Made by a program: the position numbers and the translations under genes
Shown: one piece after another, positions 56,070-64,000 of the stretch
Position numbering within the stretch: the stretch's first letter is position 1
How the letters are laid out: each line of letters begins with the position of its first letter
The notes under the pieces: model-generated
Seen by the model: the letters and a program-made list of their open reading frames with translations, nothing else
The model's database searches: none
Told to the model about the DNA's origin: nothing
Source of the DNA: Variovorax boronicumulans
GTDB taxonomy: Bacteria > Pseudomonadota > Gammaproteobacteria > Burkholderiales > Burkholderiaceae_C
Assembly (NCBI RefSeq): GCF_029892485.1
Contig: NZ_JARXVG010000001.1
Coordinates: 930,001 to 994,000 of the forward strand
Direction of reading: 5' to 3'
Length of the DNA: 64,000 bases

Positions 56070-56347
56070 AGGTCCGACTCGCGCCCTCGGGACTCGCTTT
56101 CGAGACCGAAGCGGGCACCACGCTCCTGAAGGCGGCCGAGGCGGCCGGCATCGAGCTGCCGAGTTCCTGCAGAAACGGCACCTGCCGCACCTGCATCTGC
56201 CAATTGATGTCGGGCCACGTGCGCCACATCATCGAATGGCCCGGCCTGAGCGTCGACGAAAAAGACGAGGGCTGGATACTGCCCTGCGTGGCGGAGGCGC
56301 TGGACGACCTCACGCTCGACGCGCCTCAAGCCTTTTCGGTTTTCTAG
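56066..56347 (+). CDS. Plant-type 2Fe-2S ferredoxin
   Basis: A 93-residue ferredoxin. The cluster ligands are C35, C40, C43 and C74 in the canonical Cx4CxxC...C arrangement ([13 protein letters not shown] ... ILPCVAE). It would carry single electrons; no reductase partner is adjacent. Its stop shares the CTAG tetranucleotide with the stop of the convergent MFS gene, so the two genes overlap by 4 nt. Confidence 0.92.
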   Translation: MKVRLAPSGLAFETEAGTTLLKAAEAAGIELPSSCRNGTCRTCICQLMSGHVRHIIEWPGLSVDEKDEGWILPCVAEALDDLTLDAPQAFSVF

Positions 56348-57630
56348 ACCGGTCCGGCTGGCTTGACGGCCGCAGGCATCGCCACCACGAGGCGATCGCG
56401 CTGCGCCAGCGACGGGAACAGCTTGAACCACGTCAGCGCCACCAGCATCGTCCCCACGCCGCCCACCACCACCGACCCCACGGGTCCGAGCAGCGCCGCC
56501 GTGGCGCCCGATTCGAATTCGCCGAGCTGGTTGCTCGCGCCGATGAAGATCGAATTGACCGCGCTCACCCGCCCGCGCATCGCATCGGGCGTCTCCAGCT
56601 GCACCAGCGTCTGGCGGATCACCACGTTGACCATGTCCGCCCCGCCCGACACCGCGAGCGCGATCAGCGAGACGATGAAGCTCTTCGAAATGCCGAACAC
56701 CACCATGCACAGGCCGAAGAGCCCGATGGCCAACAGCAGCGTGCGCCCCACGTGCCGCTCGACCGGCCGCCGCGTGAGCGCGATCGACATCACCAGCGCC
56801 CCCACGGCGGGCGCGCCGCGCAAGAGGCCGAGCCCCCAGGGGCCGGTGTGCAGGATGTCCTTGGCATAGATCGGCAGCAATGCCACCGCGCCGCCCAGCA
56901 GCACCGCGAAGAGATCGAGCGAGACGGCGCCGAGCACGGGCTTGCGCTTCCAGATGAAATCGACGCCCGCGAACACCGTGCCCAGCGTGACCGGCTCGCG
57001 CGCGGCCGGCGTGTAGGCATAGCGCAGCCGCAGCACCAGTGCGCAGGCGATGACGAAGAACGCCACGCTCGCGCCGTACACCACCGACATGCCCGCCACG
57101 AACAGCAGCCCGCCCAGCGCCGGCCCACCTATGATCGCGCCCTGCATGCCGGCCGAACTGAAAGCCATGGCCCGCGCGAGCATCGAGGGCGGCACAAGAA
57201 GCGGCGTGAGCGCCTGCTGCGCCGGCATCTGGAAGGCGCGGACCGCGCCCAGCACCAGCGACAGCCCCAGCAACAGGCCGCGCGTGTCGTGCTTTTCCAG
57301 CACGGCCAGGAGCAACACCAGACCCACCAGCCCCTGCACCGCGAAACAGGCCGCCACGATGCGGCCGCGGTGGTGCCGGTCGACGATGTGGCCGGCCAGC
57401 AGCGCCAGCAAGAGCGCGGGAACGAACTGGTAGAGCCCGACAAGGCCCAGGTCCCAGGCGCTGTTGGTGAGCTCGTACATGTGCCAGCCGATGGCCACCA
57501 GCAGCATCTGCGAAGCGGCGGTTCCGAAGAGCCGCGCCGTCCACATGTGCATGAAGGGGCGCTCGCGCGTCAGGTCGGAAAAGCTGGGCTGGGAGGGGGA
57601 AATTGAGGAGGCGGGAGCGGGGCCGGACAT
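56344..57630 (-). CDS. MFS transporter, Enterobactin-exporter/MFS_3 type
   Basis: A 428-residue major facilitator with about eleven or twelve helices. The opening ARLFGTAASQMLLVAIGWHMYELT is typical of the MFS_3 (EntS-like) exporters, and RAFQMPAQQALTPLLVP and DAMRGRVSAVNSIFIGASNQLGEFESG are characteristic motifs (RGRVSAVN). Probable drug or siderophore exporter; substrate unknown. Start at 57630 (MSGPAPASS); a much longer upstream frame is not supported. Confidence 0.87.
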   Translation of the reverse strand: MSGPAPASSISPSQPSFSDLTRERPFMHMWTARLFGTAASQMLLVAIGWHMYELTNSAWDLGLVGLYQFVPALLLALLAGHIVDRHHRGRIVAACFAVQGLVGLVLLLAVLEKHDTRGLLLGLSLVLGAVRAFQMPAQQALTPLLVPPSMLARAMAFSSAGMQGAIIGGPALGGLLFVAGMSVVYGASVAFFVIACALVLRLRYAYTPAAREPVTLGTVFAGVDFIWKRKPVLGAVSLDLFAVLLGGAVALLPIYAKDILHTGPWGLGLLRGAPAVGALVMSIALTRRPVERHVGRTLLLAIGLFGLCMVVFGISKSFIVSLIALAVSGGADMVNVVIRQTLVQLETPDAMRGRVSAVNSIFIGASNQLGEFESGATAALLGPVGSVVVGGVGTMLVALTWFKLFPSLAQRDRLVVAMPAAVKPAGPV

Positions 57631-57721
57631 TGTGCTTCGAGGATAGCCGAGGCGCCGTGAGCCGCCCGTTAGCAAGGCGCAATGCCCTGCCTTGCGCGCC
57701 CTCTCTACACTCGCTTCCTCC

Positions 57722-58384
57722 ATGACCGCCCCGCTGCTGCAACCGATCCACGAAGACGCCCATCTGCTGGTGCTCGAGAAGCCCGCCGGCCTGCTCTGCG
57801 TTCCTGGCCGCGGCGAGGACAAGCAGGACTGCCTGAGCGCCCGCGCGATGCGCCAATGGCCCGATGCGCTGATCGTGCACCGGCTCGACATGGCGACCAG
57901 CGGCCTCGTGGTGATGGCGCGCGGCCTCGAGATGCAGCGCGCGCTGAGCACTGCCTTCGCCGACCGGCAGGTGCACAAGCGCTACGAAGCCATCGTCGAT
58001 GGCGCGATGGCCATGCGCAAAGACTGGTCGGTCATCGATGCGCCCTTGATGGCCGACTGGCCGCGCAGGCCCCTGCAGAAGACCGATCCGGAGGGCAAGC
58101 CGAGCCTCACGCGCTGGCGTGCGCTCGCGTCATCGGTGCAGGGAGAGTTCAGCGCGACCCACGTGCTGCTCGAACCGGAGACCGGTCGCTCACACCAGCT
58201 GCGCGTGCACCTGCTGTCGATCGGTCATCCGATCCTCGGCGATGCGCTGTATGGCGATGCTGCAGTGCAGGCGCGTGCGCCGCGCCTTCTGCTGCATGCG
58301 AGCGAGCTGGCCTTCGTGCATCCGGCGACGCAGCAGGCCCTTCGCTTCGAAAGCGGGTCGGGCTTTTGGCTCAGCCGCCCTTGA
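57722..58384 (+). CDS. RluA-family RNA pseudouridine synthase
   Basis: A 220-residue pseudouridine synthase of the RluA family without an S4 domain. The catalytic Asp is D56 in VHRLDMATSGLVV, and RSHQLRVHLLSIGHPILGDALYG is the conserved C-terminal motif (core QLRVHLLSIGHPI). The length and lack of S4 suggest RluA or TruC-like specificity (23S rRNA/tRNA). The last 14 nt overlap the convergent universal stress gene. Confidence 0.9.
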   Translation: MTAPLLQPIHEDAHLLVLEKPAGLLCVPGRGEDKQDCLSARAMRQWPDALIVHRLDMATSGLVVMARGLEMQRALSTAFADRQVHKRYEAIVDGAMAMRKDWSVIDAPLMADWPRRPLQKTDPEGKPSLTRWRALASSVQGEFSATHVLLEPETGRSHQLRVHLLSIGHPILGDALYGDAAVQARAPRLLLHASELAFVHPATQQALRFESGSGFWLSRP

Positions 58385-58811
58385 CCACGAGCACCGGCAT
58401 GGTCGCGTCTTGCAGCACGCGCTGCGTGACGCTGCCCAGCAGCAGTTTCTCGATGCCGCTGCGGCCGTGCGAGCCCATCACGATCAGGTCGGCCGCGATG
58501 GCGATGGCCGTGTCGACGATGCCTTCGTGCACCACGTGGCCGTCGATCACGCGCTGGTCGCTGTGCAGGCCTTCGGCTGCGAGGGCCGCAACGCCGCGTG
58601 CGAGCGCCGCGTTCGCGCTGGTGGTGGCGGCGGCCAGGTATTCGTTCTGGCCGAGCGCATAGTCCGCGCCCACGCCGATGAAGGGATAGTTGTCGATCAC
58701 GTGGATCAGTGTGATGCGGCTCCCGAAAGCCAGTGCGAGGCCGCTGGCCTTGCTGACGGCGAGCATGGAGGTTTCAGAACCGTCGATGGGAACCAGGATG
58801 TGATTGAACAT
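58371..58811 (-). CDS. Universal stress protein (UspA family)
   Basis: A 146-residue Usp domain. It opens with FNHILVPIDGSETSMLAV and has the ATP-binding motif MGSHGRSGIEKLLLGSVTQRVL (G-2x-G-9x-G-S) near the C-terminus, followed by VLVV. It therefore probably binds ATP. The gene is monocistronic by its surroundings. Confidence 0.93.
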   Translation of the reverse strand: MFNHILVPIDGSETSMLAVSKASGLALAFGSRITLIHVIDNYPFIGVGADYALGQNEYLAAATTSANAALARGVAALAAEGLHSDQRVIDGHVVHEGIVDTAIAIAADLIVMGSHGRSGIEKLLLGSVTQRVLQDATMPVLVVKGG

Positions 58812-58951
58812 GGCGGACCTCGCTTTCGTTCGCAGACAGACACGGCTCGAAGTCGAACCGGGTCCCGAATTTAACCGCTACACCGTCGGGCGGCTGTAGG
58901 ACTCGGGCCAGCGGCATCCAAACTGCCGCCAACGGGCGTGATCGCGCCGCT

Positions 58952-59707
58952 TCAGTCGCCCTGGAAACCCTGCGACCGGCAGGTGATCACGAGCGTATCG
59001 CGCCAGCCTCCGCCGCCCTCTTCGAGTGGCTGGATGGGCGTGGATTCGTGGATGACGCGTGCATCGTCGAGCACGAGCAGCGTCCAGGGTTCGGTCATGG
59101 TGAAGCGCTCGCCGCGCCGGCCGTTGGCCTCGAACACGCGCGTCTCACCGCCCTTGATGCCTTGGCGGCCGACCAGCGCCACAGCCACCAGATCGACGCC
59201 GTCGCGGTGCGCGCCCTCGGGTGTCGGGCGGCCGATGCCGCCTGCGGTGTCGATGCGGAACTGGTGCGCCTCGACGAACCATTTCTGCGGTGCACCGCGC
59301 ATGCCGCTCGCGGCCGTGCCAAGGCGCTGCAGCAGACGCTGCCACACCGGTTGCACGATGGTCTCGGCGAGCATCGGCGCGAACCAGCGCTGCATGCCGC
59401 CGTGCAGCGCGTTGTATTCGACCGGCTGCCAGTGCGCGCGATGCGGCACCTGCTCGAGCACCGCGTCGTCACCTGCCTCGACGGTGAAGCAGGCATGGCG
59501 GCGCGTGCGGTAGCGGCCGCCGTCTTTCAGGTACTCGTCGGGCGGAAGGTCGTTCCAGTCCGCGTGCAGTGCTTCGAGTTGCGAGAGCGGTGCGCCGAGC
59601 CAGTCGCTGACGCCCTGCGGACTCAACACCGCGTAGCCCTGTTCGCGCAGCGCGGCGGGCAGTTCGGCGGGATCGATGAAGGGCGGCGTGAAGGCGGCAG
59701 TGGTCAC
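58952..59707 (-). CDS. 2OG-Fe dioxygenase family protein
   Basis: A 251-residue enzyme of the PF10014 (2OG-Fe_Oxy_2) family, related to amino-acid hydroxylases such as L-isoleucine dioxygenase. The metal triad is H167-x-D169 in GAHRDGVDLV and H220 in RVIHESTPI. The start is GTG at 59707, overlapping the DUF427 stop (GTGA). So the DUF427 and dioxygenase genes are coupled. The substrate is probably a free amino acid, by family. Confidence 0.85.
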   Translation of the reverse strand: MTTAAFTPPFIDPAELPAALREQGYAVLSPQGVSDWLGAPLSQLEALHADWNDLPPDEYLKDGGRYRTRRHACFTVEAGDDAVLEQVPHRAHWQPVEYNALHGGMQRWFAPMLAETIVQPVWQRLLQRLGTAASGMRGAPQKWFVEAHQFRIDTAGGIGRPTPEGAHRDGVDLVAVALVGRQGIKGGETRVFEANGRRGERFTMTEPWTLLVLDDARVIHESTPIQPLEEGGGGWRDTLVITCRSQGFQGD

Positions 59708-59985
59708 GCAGCGACCTTCACGTCCTTCCAGAACGCGACGCGGTCGCGAATTTCCTCGGCTTCGGGCTTCGGGTCGGCGTAGTACCAGGCGGCGTCGGTG
59801 TGGAGTTCGCCATCGACCAGCAGCGAGTAGTAGCTCGCGGTGCCCTTCCAGGGGCAGGTGGTCTTGTGGTTGCTGAAGGTGACGTGATCGCGATTGAGCG
59901 AACTCATCGGGAAATAGTGGTTGCCTTCGACGAGCACGGTGTCGTCGCTTTCGGCGATGGTGACGCCGTTCCAGGTTGCTTTCAT
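59704..59985 (-). CDS. DUF427 protein
   Basis: A 93-residue protein of the DUF427 family: KATWNGVTIAESDDTVLVEG, then SNHKTTCPWKGTASYYSLLVDGE (core CPWKGTASYY) and AAWYYADPKPEAEEI. It is a single-strand-rich beta fold of unknown reaction. Start at 59985. It precedes the repeat element copy 2, downstream of egtD on the same strand. Confidence 0.9.
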   Translation of the reverse strand: MKATWNGVTIAESDDTVLVEGNHYFPMSSLNRDHVTFSNHKTTCPWKGTASYYSLLVDGELHTDAAWYYADPKPEAEEIRDRVAFWKDVKVAA

Positions 59986-60135
59986 TTGTCTTGGTCTCCA
60001 GGGGGAGGGGTGGCGGGGGCGCTGGCCGTTGCGGTGGCCTGGTCGCTGGGCGCACGGGGCTTGGGTATTGTGCCGTTGCTTGGCGCAGCCGCTTTTTCGT
60101 TGGCTGTATGAACCCTATTTGGATGTTTGCTTTCT

Positions 60136-60785
60136 GAGGCCGGGTCTCGGCCCGGCGGCCGACCTACTTTTCTTTGCTTCGCCAAAGAAATGTAGGCAAA
60201 AGAAAGGCGACCCTGCTGTCTGCGTCCCTACGCTTCGCTTCGGGCAACCTGCGGTGCTCACGTTTCGCGGGGTCTCGCCCAAACTCGCTGCGCTCAGACA
60301 AGGGCGAGCCCTTATCCGCGAAACGCTCCGCTCCTCGGCGCATACAGAAGGGCTTGGGGACCGACGCGCCATCGCTGCGCTCGGCGCTCAACACAATTCG
60401 GGCCTTCGCGTTGCTCGGCTTGCTCCCTCTCCCCTCGGGGAGAGGGGTGGGGTGAGGGTCAGCGGCGTAGCTATCGAGCGCTCCGCCTGCCCCCATCCCA
60501 GCCTTCCCCCAGCGGGGGAAGGAGCAATTCCGGCGCCGAGCGAAGCAAAGGCCCGTGTGGTCTCCACCCCCTCTGGCTGCGCCGAGGAGCGCAGCGTTTC
60601 GCGGATCAGGGCTCGCCGCTGTCTGAGCGCAGCGAGTTCGGCGAGACCCCGCGAAACGCGAGCACCGCAGGTTGCCCCGTAGCAACGCGAAGGGGTCGCA
60701 GACAGTGGGGTCGCCTTTCTTTTGCCTACTTTTCTTTGGCGAAGCAAAGAAAAGTAGGTCGCCCGCCGGGGCGAGGCCCGGCCTC
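60136..60785. repeat. Long inverted-repeat element, copy 2
   Basis: The element is 650 bp and homologous to copy 1 at 3876-4627. The left arm (about 60136-60360) and the right arm (about 60565-60785) pair as an imperfect long inverted repeat with the same ends (GAGGCCGGGTCTCG ... CGAGGCCCGGCCTC). A 149-bp block (60206-60354) matches 3946-4094 of copy 1 almost exactly, with only a few differences around GCTGCGCTCAGAC. The centre differs from copy 1. It sits in the 810-bp gap between egtD and the DUF427 gene. The short flank at 59986-60135 shows no feature. Confidence 0.85.
60725..60758. repeat. Perfect 14-bp stem-loop in the right arm of copy 2
   Basis: Identical in all 34 positions to 4567-4600: CCTACTTTTCTTTG, GCGAAG loop, CAAAGAAAAGTAGG. 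Its conservation contrasts with the variable centre of the element, suggesting it is the part under constraint or recently copied. Confidence 0.8.
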
Positions 60786-60795
60786 GAAAAACAAA

Positions 60796-61812
60796 CTAAG
60801 CAGCCAGCCAGTGCACGCTAAAGAGCTTTTCAGGATCCGTCCAAACCGCCCCAGGCCGAAACCCAGCCCGCACGGCAAGAGCACGAAGCCCATCCACAGT
60901 GAACTTGTGCGAGTACTCCGTGTGAATGGTCTCTCCCTCAGCGAACCCAAACCGTTCCCCGTTCAGAGAAACGCTCTGGTCCTTACGGCTCACCAGATGC
61001 ATCTCGATCCGCTGCCGAGGCGCGTTGTAGAACGCCGCATGCGCAAACCCATCCAGATCGAAGTCCGCATCCAACTCGGTATTCGCACGCCGCAGCAGAT
61101 TCAGATTGAACTCCGCAGTCACCCCTTGCGCATCGTTGTAAGCCGCATGCAACCGCCCCGGCTCCTTCACCAGATCAACACCAAGCAGCAGCCCCCCGCC
61201 CCGCAACATCCGAGCCGCAAGCTGCAGGAAAGCCAGCGCTTCGTCAGGCTCGAAATTGCCGATCGTCGACCCCGGAAAGAACCCCACGCGCCGCCCCGCA
61301 CCAGCCACAGGTGCAGGCAACACCAGAGGCATCGTGTAGTCCGCAGCAATGGGCTGCACGACAAGCGCCGGATAGTCCGCCTTCAACCGCTCCGCAGCCG
61401 CCTCGAGGTGCTCCCCCGAGATGTCGATCGGCAGATAGCGCTTCGGCGTTTCGAGCGCATCGAGCAGCAGCCGCACCTTCGTGAGCGACCCCGCACCGAA
61501 CTCCACGATCTCCGCATTCGGCCCGATCTGCCCGGCGATCTCGCCTGCACATTCGCCGAGGATGCGCAGCTCCGTGCGCGTCGGGTAGTACTCGGGCAGT
61601 TCGCAGATGCGGTCGAACAGCTGCGAGCCTGCCACGTCGTAAAAAAACTTGGGCGAGATGCTGCGCGGCGTGCGCGCCAGCCCCGCCTGCATCTCCCGTC
61701 CGAATTCGGACAACGGCACGACAGGCGCCGGTGAACGTTGTTGTTGTTGCGGCTGCGAGGTCTTCGAAGCAACGAACGAAGACAGCGACGAAGAAGAAGT
61801 TGGATTGCGCAT
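60796..61812 (-). CDS. egtD: L-histidine N-alpha-methyltransferase, ergothioneine biosynthesis
   Basis: A 338-residue SAM-dependent methyltransferase making hercynine (trimethylhistidine). EgtD motifs are ISPKFFYDVAGSQLFDRICELPEYYPTRTE (core SQLFDRICELPEYYPTRTE), EFGAGSLTKVRLLLDAL as the SAM-binding loop, and FFPGSTIGNFEPDEA. The N-terminal about 40 residues are Ser/Gln-rich. It follows the egtB stop by 2 nt, so they form an operon. The last part (toward 60796) is rich in A/C on the plus strand, next to repeat copy 2. Confidence 0.95.
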   Translation of the reverse strand: MRNPTSSSSLSSFVASKTSQPQQQQRSPAPVVPLSEFGREMQAGLARTPRSISPKFFYDVAGSQLFDRICELPEYYPTRTELRILGECAGEIAGQIGPNAEIVEFGAGSLTKVRLLLDALETPKRYLPIDISGEHLEAAAERLKADYPALVVQPIAADYTMPLVLPAPVAGAGRRVGFFPGSTIGNFEPDEALAFLQLAARMLRGGGLLLGVDLVKEPGRLHAAYNDAQGVTAEFNLNLLRRANTELDADFDLDGFAHAAFYNAPRQRIEMHLVSRKDQSVSLNGERFGFAEGETIHTEYSHKFTVDGLRALAVRAGFRPGAVWTDPEKLFSVHWLAA

Positions 61813-61814
61813 GA

Positions 61815-63074
61815 TCAAAGGTCTTTCGCGAGCCGCAGCCCCGTGAACTGCCAGCGCGCGGCCGGCGGAAAGAAGTTGCGATAACTGGGCCGCGCATGCC
61901 CGGCCGGCGTGGCCACGCTGCCACCGCGCAACACCAGTTGTCCCACCATGAACTTGCCGTTGTATTCGGCCGCGATGCCGGGCATCGGGCGAAAGCCGGG
62001 ATACGGGTCGTACGAAGAACGCGTCCACTGCCACACGTGGCCGGTCATCTGCGTTATGCCGGGTGCGTCGAACGCGGCCTCCCATTCGAACTCGGTCGGC
62101 AGCCGCGCCCCGGCCCACTCGGCATACGCGGCGGCTTCATAGAAACTCAGTTGCGACACCGGCGCATCGGCCTCCATCGGCCGCACGCCGTGCAGGCCGA
62201 ACACATGCCATTCGGCCGTGCCTTGCTGCTGCGTCCCAAGGTTCAGCCGCGGATCGTCGGCTGCGAGCCAGTACGCCGGATGCCGCCAGCCCTGCGCCTG
62301 CACAGCCGCCCATCCATCGGACAGCCACAGCTCGGCGCGCTGGTAACCGCCATCGGCAATGAACTGCGCATAGTCGCCGCAATTCACCAGCCGGTCGGCA
62401 ATCGCATACGGCTGCAGCAACGCCTTGTGGCGCGGCGTCTCGTTGTCGAAAGAAAAGTCCTGCCCCGCATGTCCCACTTCGGCGATGCCGCCGTGCTGCG
62501 GGATCCAGCGCACCGCGGGCGGCACGGCGGCCAGTCGCAACGCGGGCCCGCTCGCCGGCTTGTACGCAGGCAACAACGGATTGCACGAAAGCGCATGCAG
62601 GATGTCGGTGAGCAGCAGCTCCTGGTGCTGTTGTTCGTGGTTCAGCCCGAGCGTGACGATGGGTTCGATTGCCCCCCAATCCTGCTCGTCAACGCCGCCT
62701 TCGAGCAGCGCGAGCACCGCCTCGTCCACATGCCGCCGGTACGCATGCACCTCGTCAACCGAAGGCCGGGTGAGCAGCCCGCGATGCGGCCGCGGATGCC
62801 GCGGCCCGAGCGCTTCGTAATACGAGTTGAAGAGGTAATGGAATCGCGGATCGAAGGGCCGGTAGCCCCCGGCATGCGGTTGCAACAGAACCGTCTCGAA
62901 GAACCACGTCGTGTGCGCCAGGTGCCACTTCGTCGGACTCGCATCGGGCATCGACTGGATGCACTGGTCTTCGGCGGAAAGCGGAGCGGCAAGTGCCAAG
63001 GTCGTGGCGCGCACGTCGCGGAATCTGTCGCGCAGTGCGCTCGCCGCCTGTGTGATCGGCCGGGAAAGCGTCAT
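61815..63074 (-). CDS. egtB: Ergothioneine biosynthesis sulfoxide synthase
   Basis: A 419-residue iron enzyme that joins hercynine with a thiol donor and oxygen. An N-terminal DinB-like domain has the iron ligands: H51 (KWHLAHTTWFFE), then H146 and H150 in NHEQQHQELL. A C-terminal FGE-sulfatase (formylglycine-generating enzyme-like) domain spans about 190-419 and ends RNFFPPAARWQFTGLRLAKD. No egtC or egtA is nearby, so the donor may be cysteine or gamma-glutamylcysteine; the C-S lyase EgtE is also not in the window. Start at 63074. Confidence 0.95.
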   Translation of the reverse strand: MTLSRPITQAASALRDRFRDVRATTLALAAPLSAEDQCIQSMPDASPTKWHLAHTTWFFETVLLQPHAGGYRPFDPRFHYLFNSYYEALGPRHPRPHRGLLTRPSVDEVHAYRRHVDEAVLALLEGGVDEQDWGAIEPIVTLGLNHEQQHQELLLTDILHALSCNPLLPAYKPASGPALRLAAVPPAVRWIPQHGGIAEVGHAGQDFSFDNETPRHKALLQPYAIADRLVNCGDYAQFIADGGYQRAELWLSDGWAAVQAQGWRHPAYWLAADDPRLNLGTQQQGTAEWHVFGLHGVRPMEADAPVSQLSFYEAAAYAEWAGARLPTEFEWEAAFDAPGITQMTGHVWQWTRSSYDPYPGFRPMPGIAAEYNGKFMVGQLVLRGGSVATPAGHARPSYRNFFPPAARWQFTGLRLAKDL

Positions 63075-63229
63075 GGGATCTCCAGTCGGGTCAGCTGCAA
63101 GTTTTAGCCCATCCGGGTCGGCGCAGTCCGTAGGACAAAACGCCGCAGGGCCGCCGCCGGAAAGTCGACGGGCAGCCACTGTGGCACAAGATGGCGGGGT
63201 GTGCAGGGCGGCTGCGTATCATCCGTTCG

Positions 63230-64000
63230 ATGCAAACGAACACCTCCCAGGCAAGGCCCAAGGTTGTCATCGTCGGCTGCGGATTCGGCGGACTCGAGGC
63301 GGCCCGCAAGCTGCAGCGCGCCGACGTCGATGTCACCGTGATCGACAAGACCAACCACCACCTGTTCCAGCCCCTGCTCTACCAGGTGGCGACCGCCGGG
63401 CTCGCCGCGCCCTCCATCGCGGCCCCGGTGCGCGCGCTGTTCAGGAAGCAACCCAACATCACCACGCTGCTCGGCGAAGTGAGCGCCATCGATCCCGTCG
63501 GCCGCAGCGTGCAGCTGGCCAGCGGCGCCAGCGTGCCCTACGACCACCTGATCGTCGCCGCCGGCGCCACGCACAGCTATTTCGGCCACGACGAATGGGC
63601 GCCCGTGGCGCCGGGCCTGAAGACGCTGGCCGATGCCTTCGAGATCCGCCGCCGCGTGCTGCTGTCGTTCGAAACCGCCGAGACCACCACCGACCCCGCG
63701 CTACGCCGCGCGCTGCTCACCTTCGTGGTGATCGGCGCCGGCCCGACCGGCGTGGAGATGGCCGGCACGCTGGCAGAGATCGCCAAGCACACGCTCTCGG
63801 GCGAGTTCCGCCACATCGACCCGAGCAGCTCGCAGGTGCTGCTCGTGGAAGGCGGCCCGCGCGTGCTGCAGGCCATGCCCGAGAGCCTGAGCCAGAAGGC
63901 GCTCGAGCAGCTGGAAAAACTGGGCGTCGAAGTGCGCCTGAATGCGCGCGTCACCGCCATCGACAGCCGCGGGCTCGAAGTGCAGACGGGCGGCGGCGCG
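63230..64000 (+). CDS. ndh: Type II NADH dehydrogenase (partial)
   Basis: Flavoprotein NAD(P)H dehydrogenase, with 257 residues visible before the window ends. The first dinucleotide motif VVIVGCGFGGLEAA begins near residue 12, NHHLFQPLLYQVATAGL is the family signature, and the second nucleotide motif VVIGAGPTGVEMAG lies at about 166-179. It transfers electrons from NADH to quinone without pumping protons. Start ATG at 63230. The C-terminal membrane-association region lies beyond the window. Confidence 0.92.
   Translation, partial: MQTNTSQARPKVVIVGCGFGGLEAARKLQRADVDVTVIDKTNHHLFQPLLYQVATAGLAAPSIAAPVRALFRKQPNITTLLGEVSAIDPVGRSVQLASGASVPYDHLIVAAGATHSYFGHDEWAPVAPGLKTLADAFEIRRRVLLSFETAETTTDPALRRALLTFVVIGAGPTGVEMAGTLAEIAKHTLSGEFRHIDPSSSQVLLVEGGPRVLQAMPESLSQKALEQLEKLGVEVRLNARVTAIDSRGLEVQTGGGA

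Noticed and set aside
58849..58890. tRNA-like fragments (GTAGCGGTTA and GGTTCGACTTC on the minus strand) upstream of the universal stress gene
   Set aside because: They cannot be folded into a full cloverleaf with an acceptor stem and anticodon arm, so they are probably chance matches in a promoter region.

Overview
The window is about 64 kb of GC-rich (roughly 65-70% by eye), densely packed bacterial chromosome. The gene content points to a betaproteobacterium of the Comamonadaceae, most like Variovorax: a Bug-type (TTT family) solute receptor, an MdtABC/MuxABC-style RND efflux operon, an egtB-egtD ergothioneine pair, very GC-rich codon usage, and dispersed inverted-repeat elements of a kind I associate with that family. 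The assignment is by recognition, not by a search. No rRNA, tRNA, CRISPR array, prophage or transposase is visible.

Layout. 1-9316 (minus): tripartite RND efflux operon in the order mdtA, mdtB, mdtC, outer-membrane lipoprotein, interrupted between mdtB and mdtC by a 752-bp inverted-repeat element. 9557-13322 (plus): a small membrane protein, then four coupled genes (fatty-acid/sterol hydroxylase, 2TM protein, LytS-type kinase, LytTR regulator), closed by a terminator. 13405-18756: Pro/Tyr-rich secreted protein, glnS, a lipoprotein, rluE, an M23 peptidase and a membrane-anchored Mrr-type nuclease. 18851-25429: DoxX-like protein, M14 amidohydrolase, exported metallo-beta-lactamase-fold hydrolase, amt behind a sigma-54 type promoter, membrane LytTR regulator, acyltransferase and thioesterase. 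25649-30170: MuiA-like protein, YlqF/RbgA-like GTPase, BamE-like protein, CBS protein and HPF-like ribosome factor. 30192-38803: MerR regulator, a frameshifted NTF2-like gene, SDR, stand-alone receiver, gshA, ABM, esterase, 2Fe-2S protein, Bug receptor, and a Fur-family regulator tail-to-tail with a CobW GTPase (probable zinc homeostasis). 38895-42246: DUF899, SDR, AraC, GST.

42299-47448 is the most unusual part. An orphan acyl carrier protein faces a 1297-residue fusion of a CapA-like domain, a beta-sandwich, a complete-looking MurF-like ligase and an S11 D,D-peptidase domain, with a LysR gene upstream of the fusion. 47584-50843 looks like a small uptake/catabolism group (MFS, DUF2817 peptidase, enoyl-CoA hydratase). 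50902-58811 holds household and small conserved genes. 58952-63074 is egtB-egtD followed by a second copy of the inverted-repeat element, then DUF427 and a 2OG-Fe(II) dioxygenase. A type II NADH dehydrogenase runs off the right edge.

The main points for follow-up are the four-domain fusion with its neighbouring ACP; the two inverted-repeat elements and the strand-composition switch around them; the 8-bp tandem duplication that breaks the NTF2-like gene; and the membrane-tethered Mrr protein. The only gene-free stretches longer than 300 bp are 3853-4660 and 59986-60795, and both are largely filled by the repeat element.
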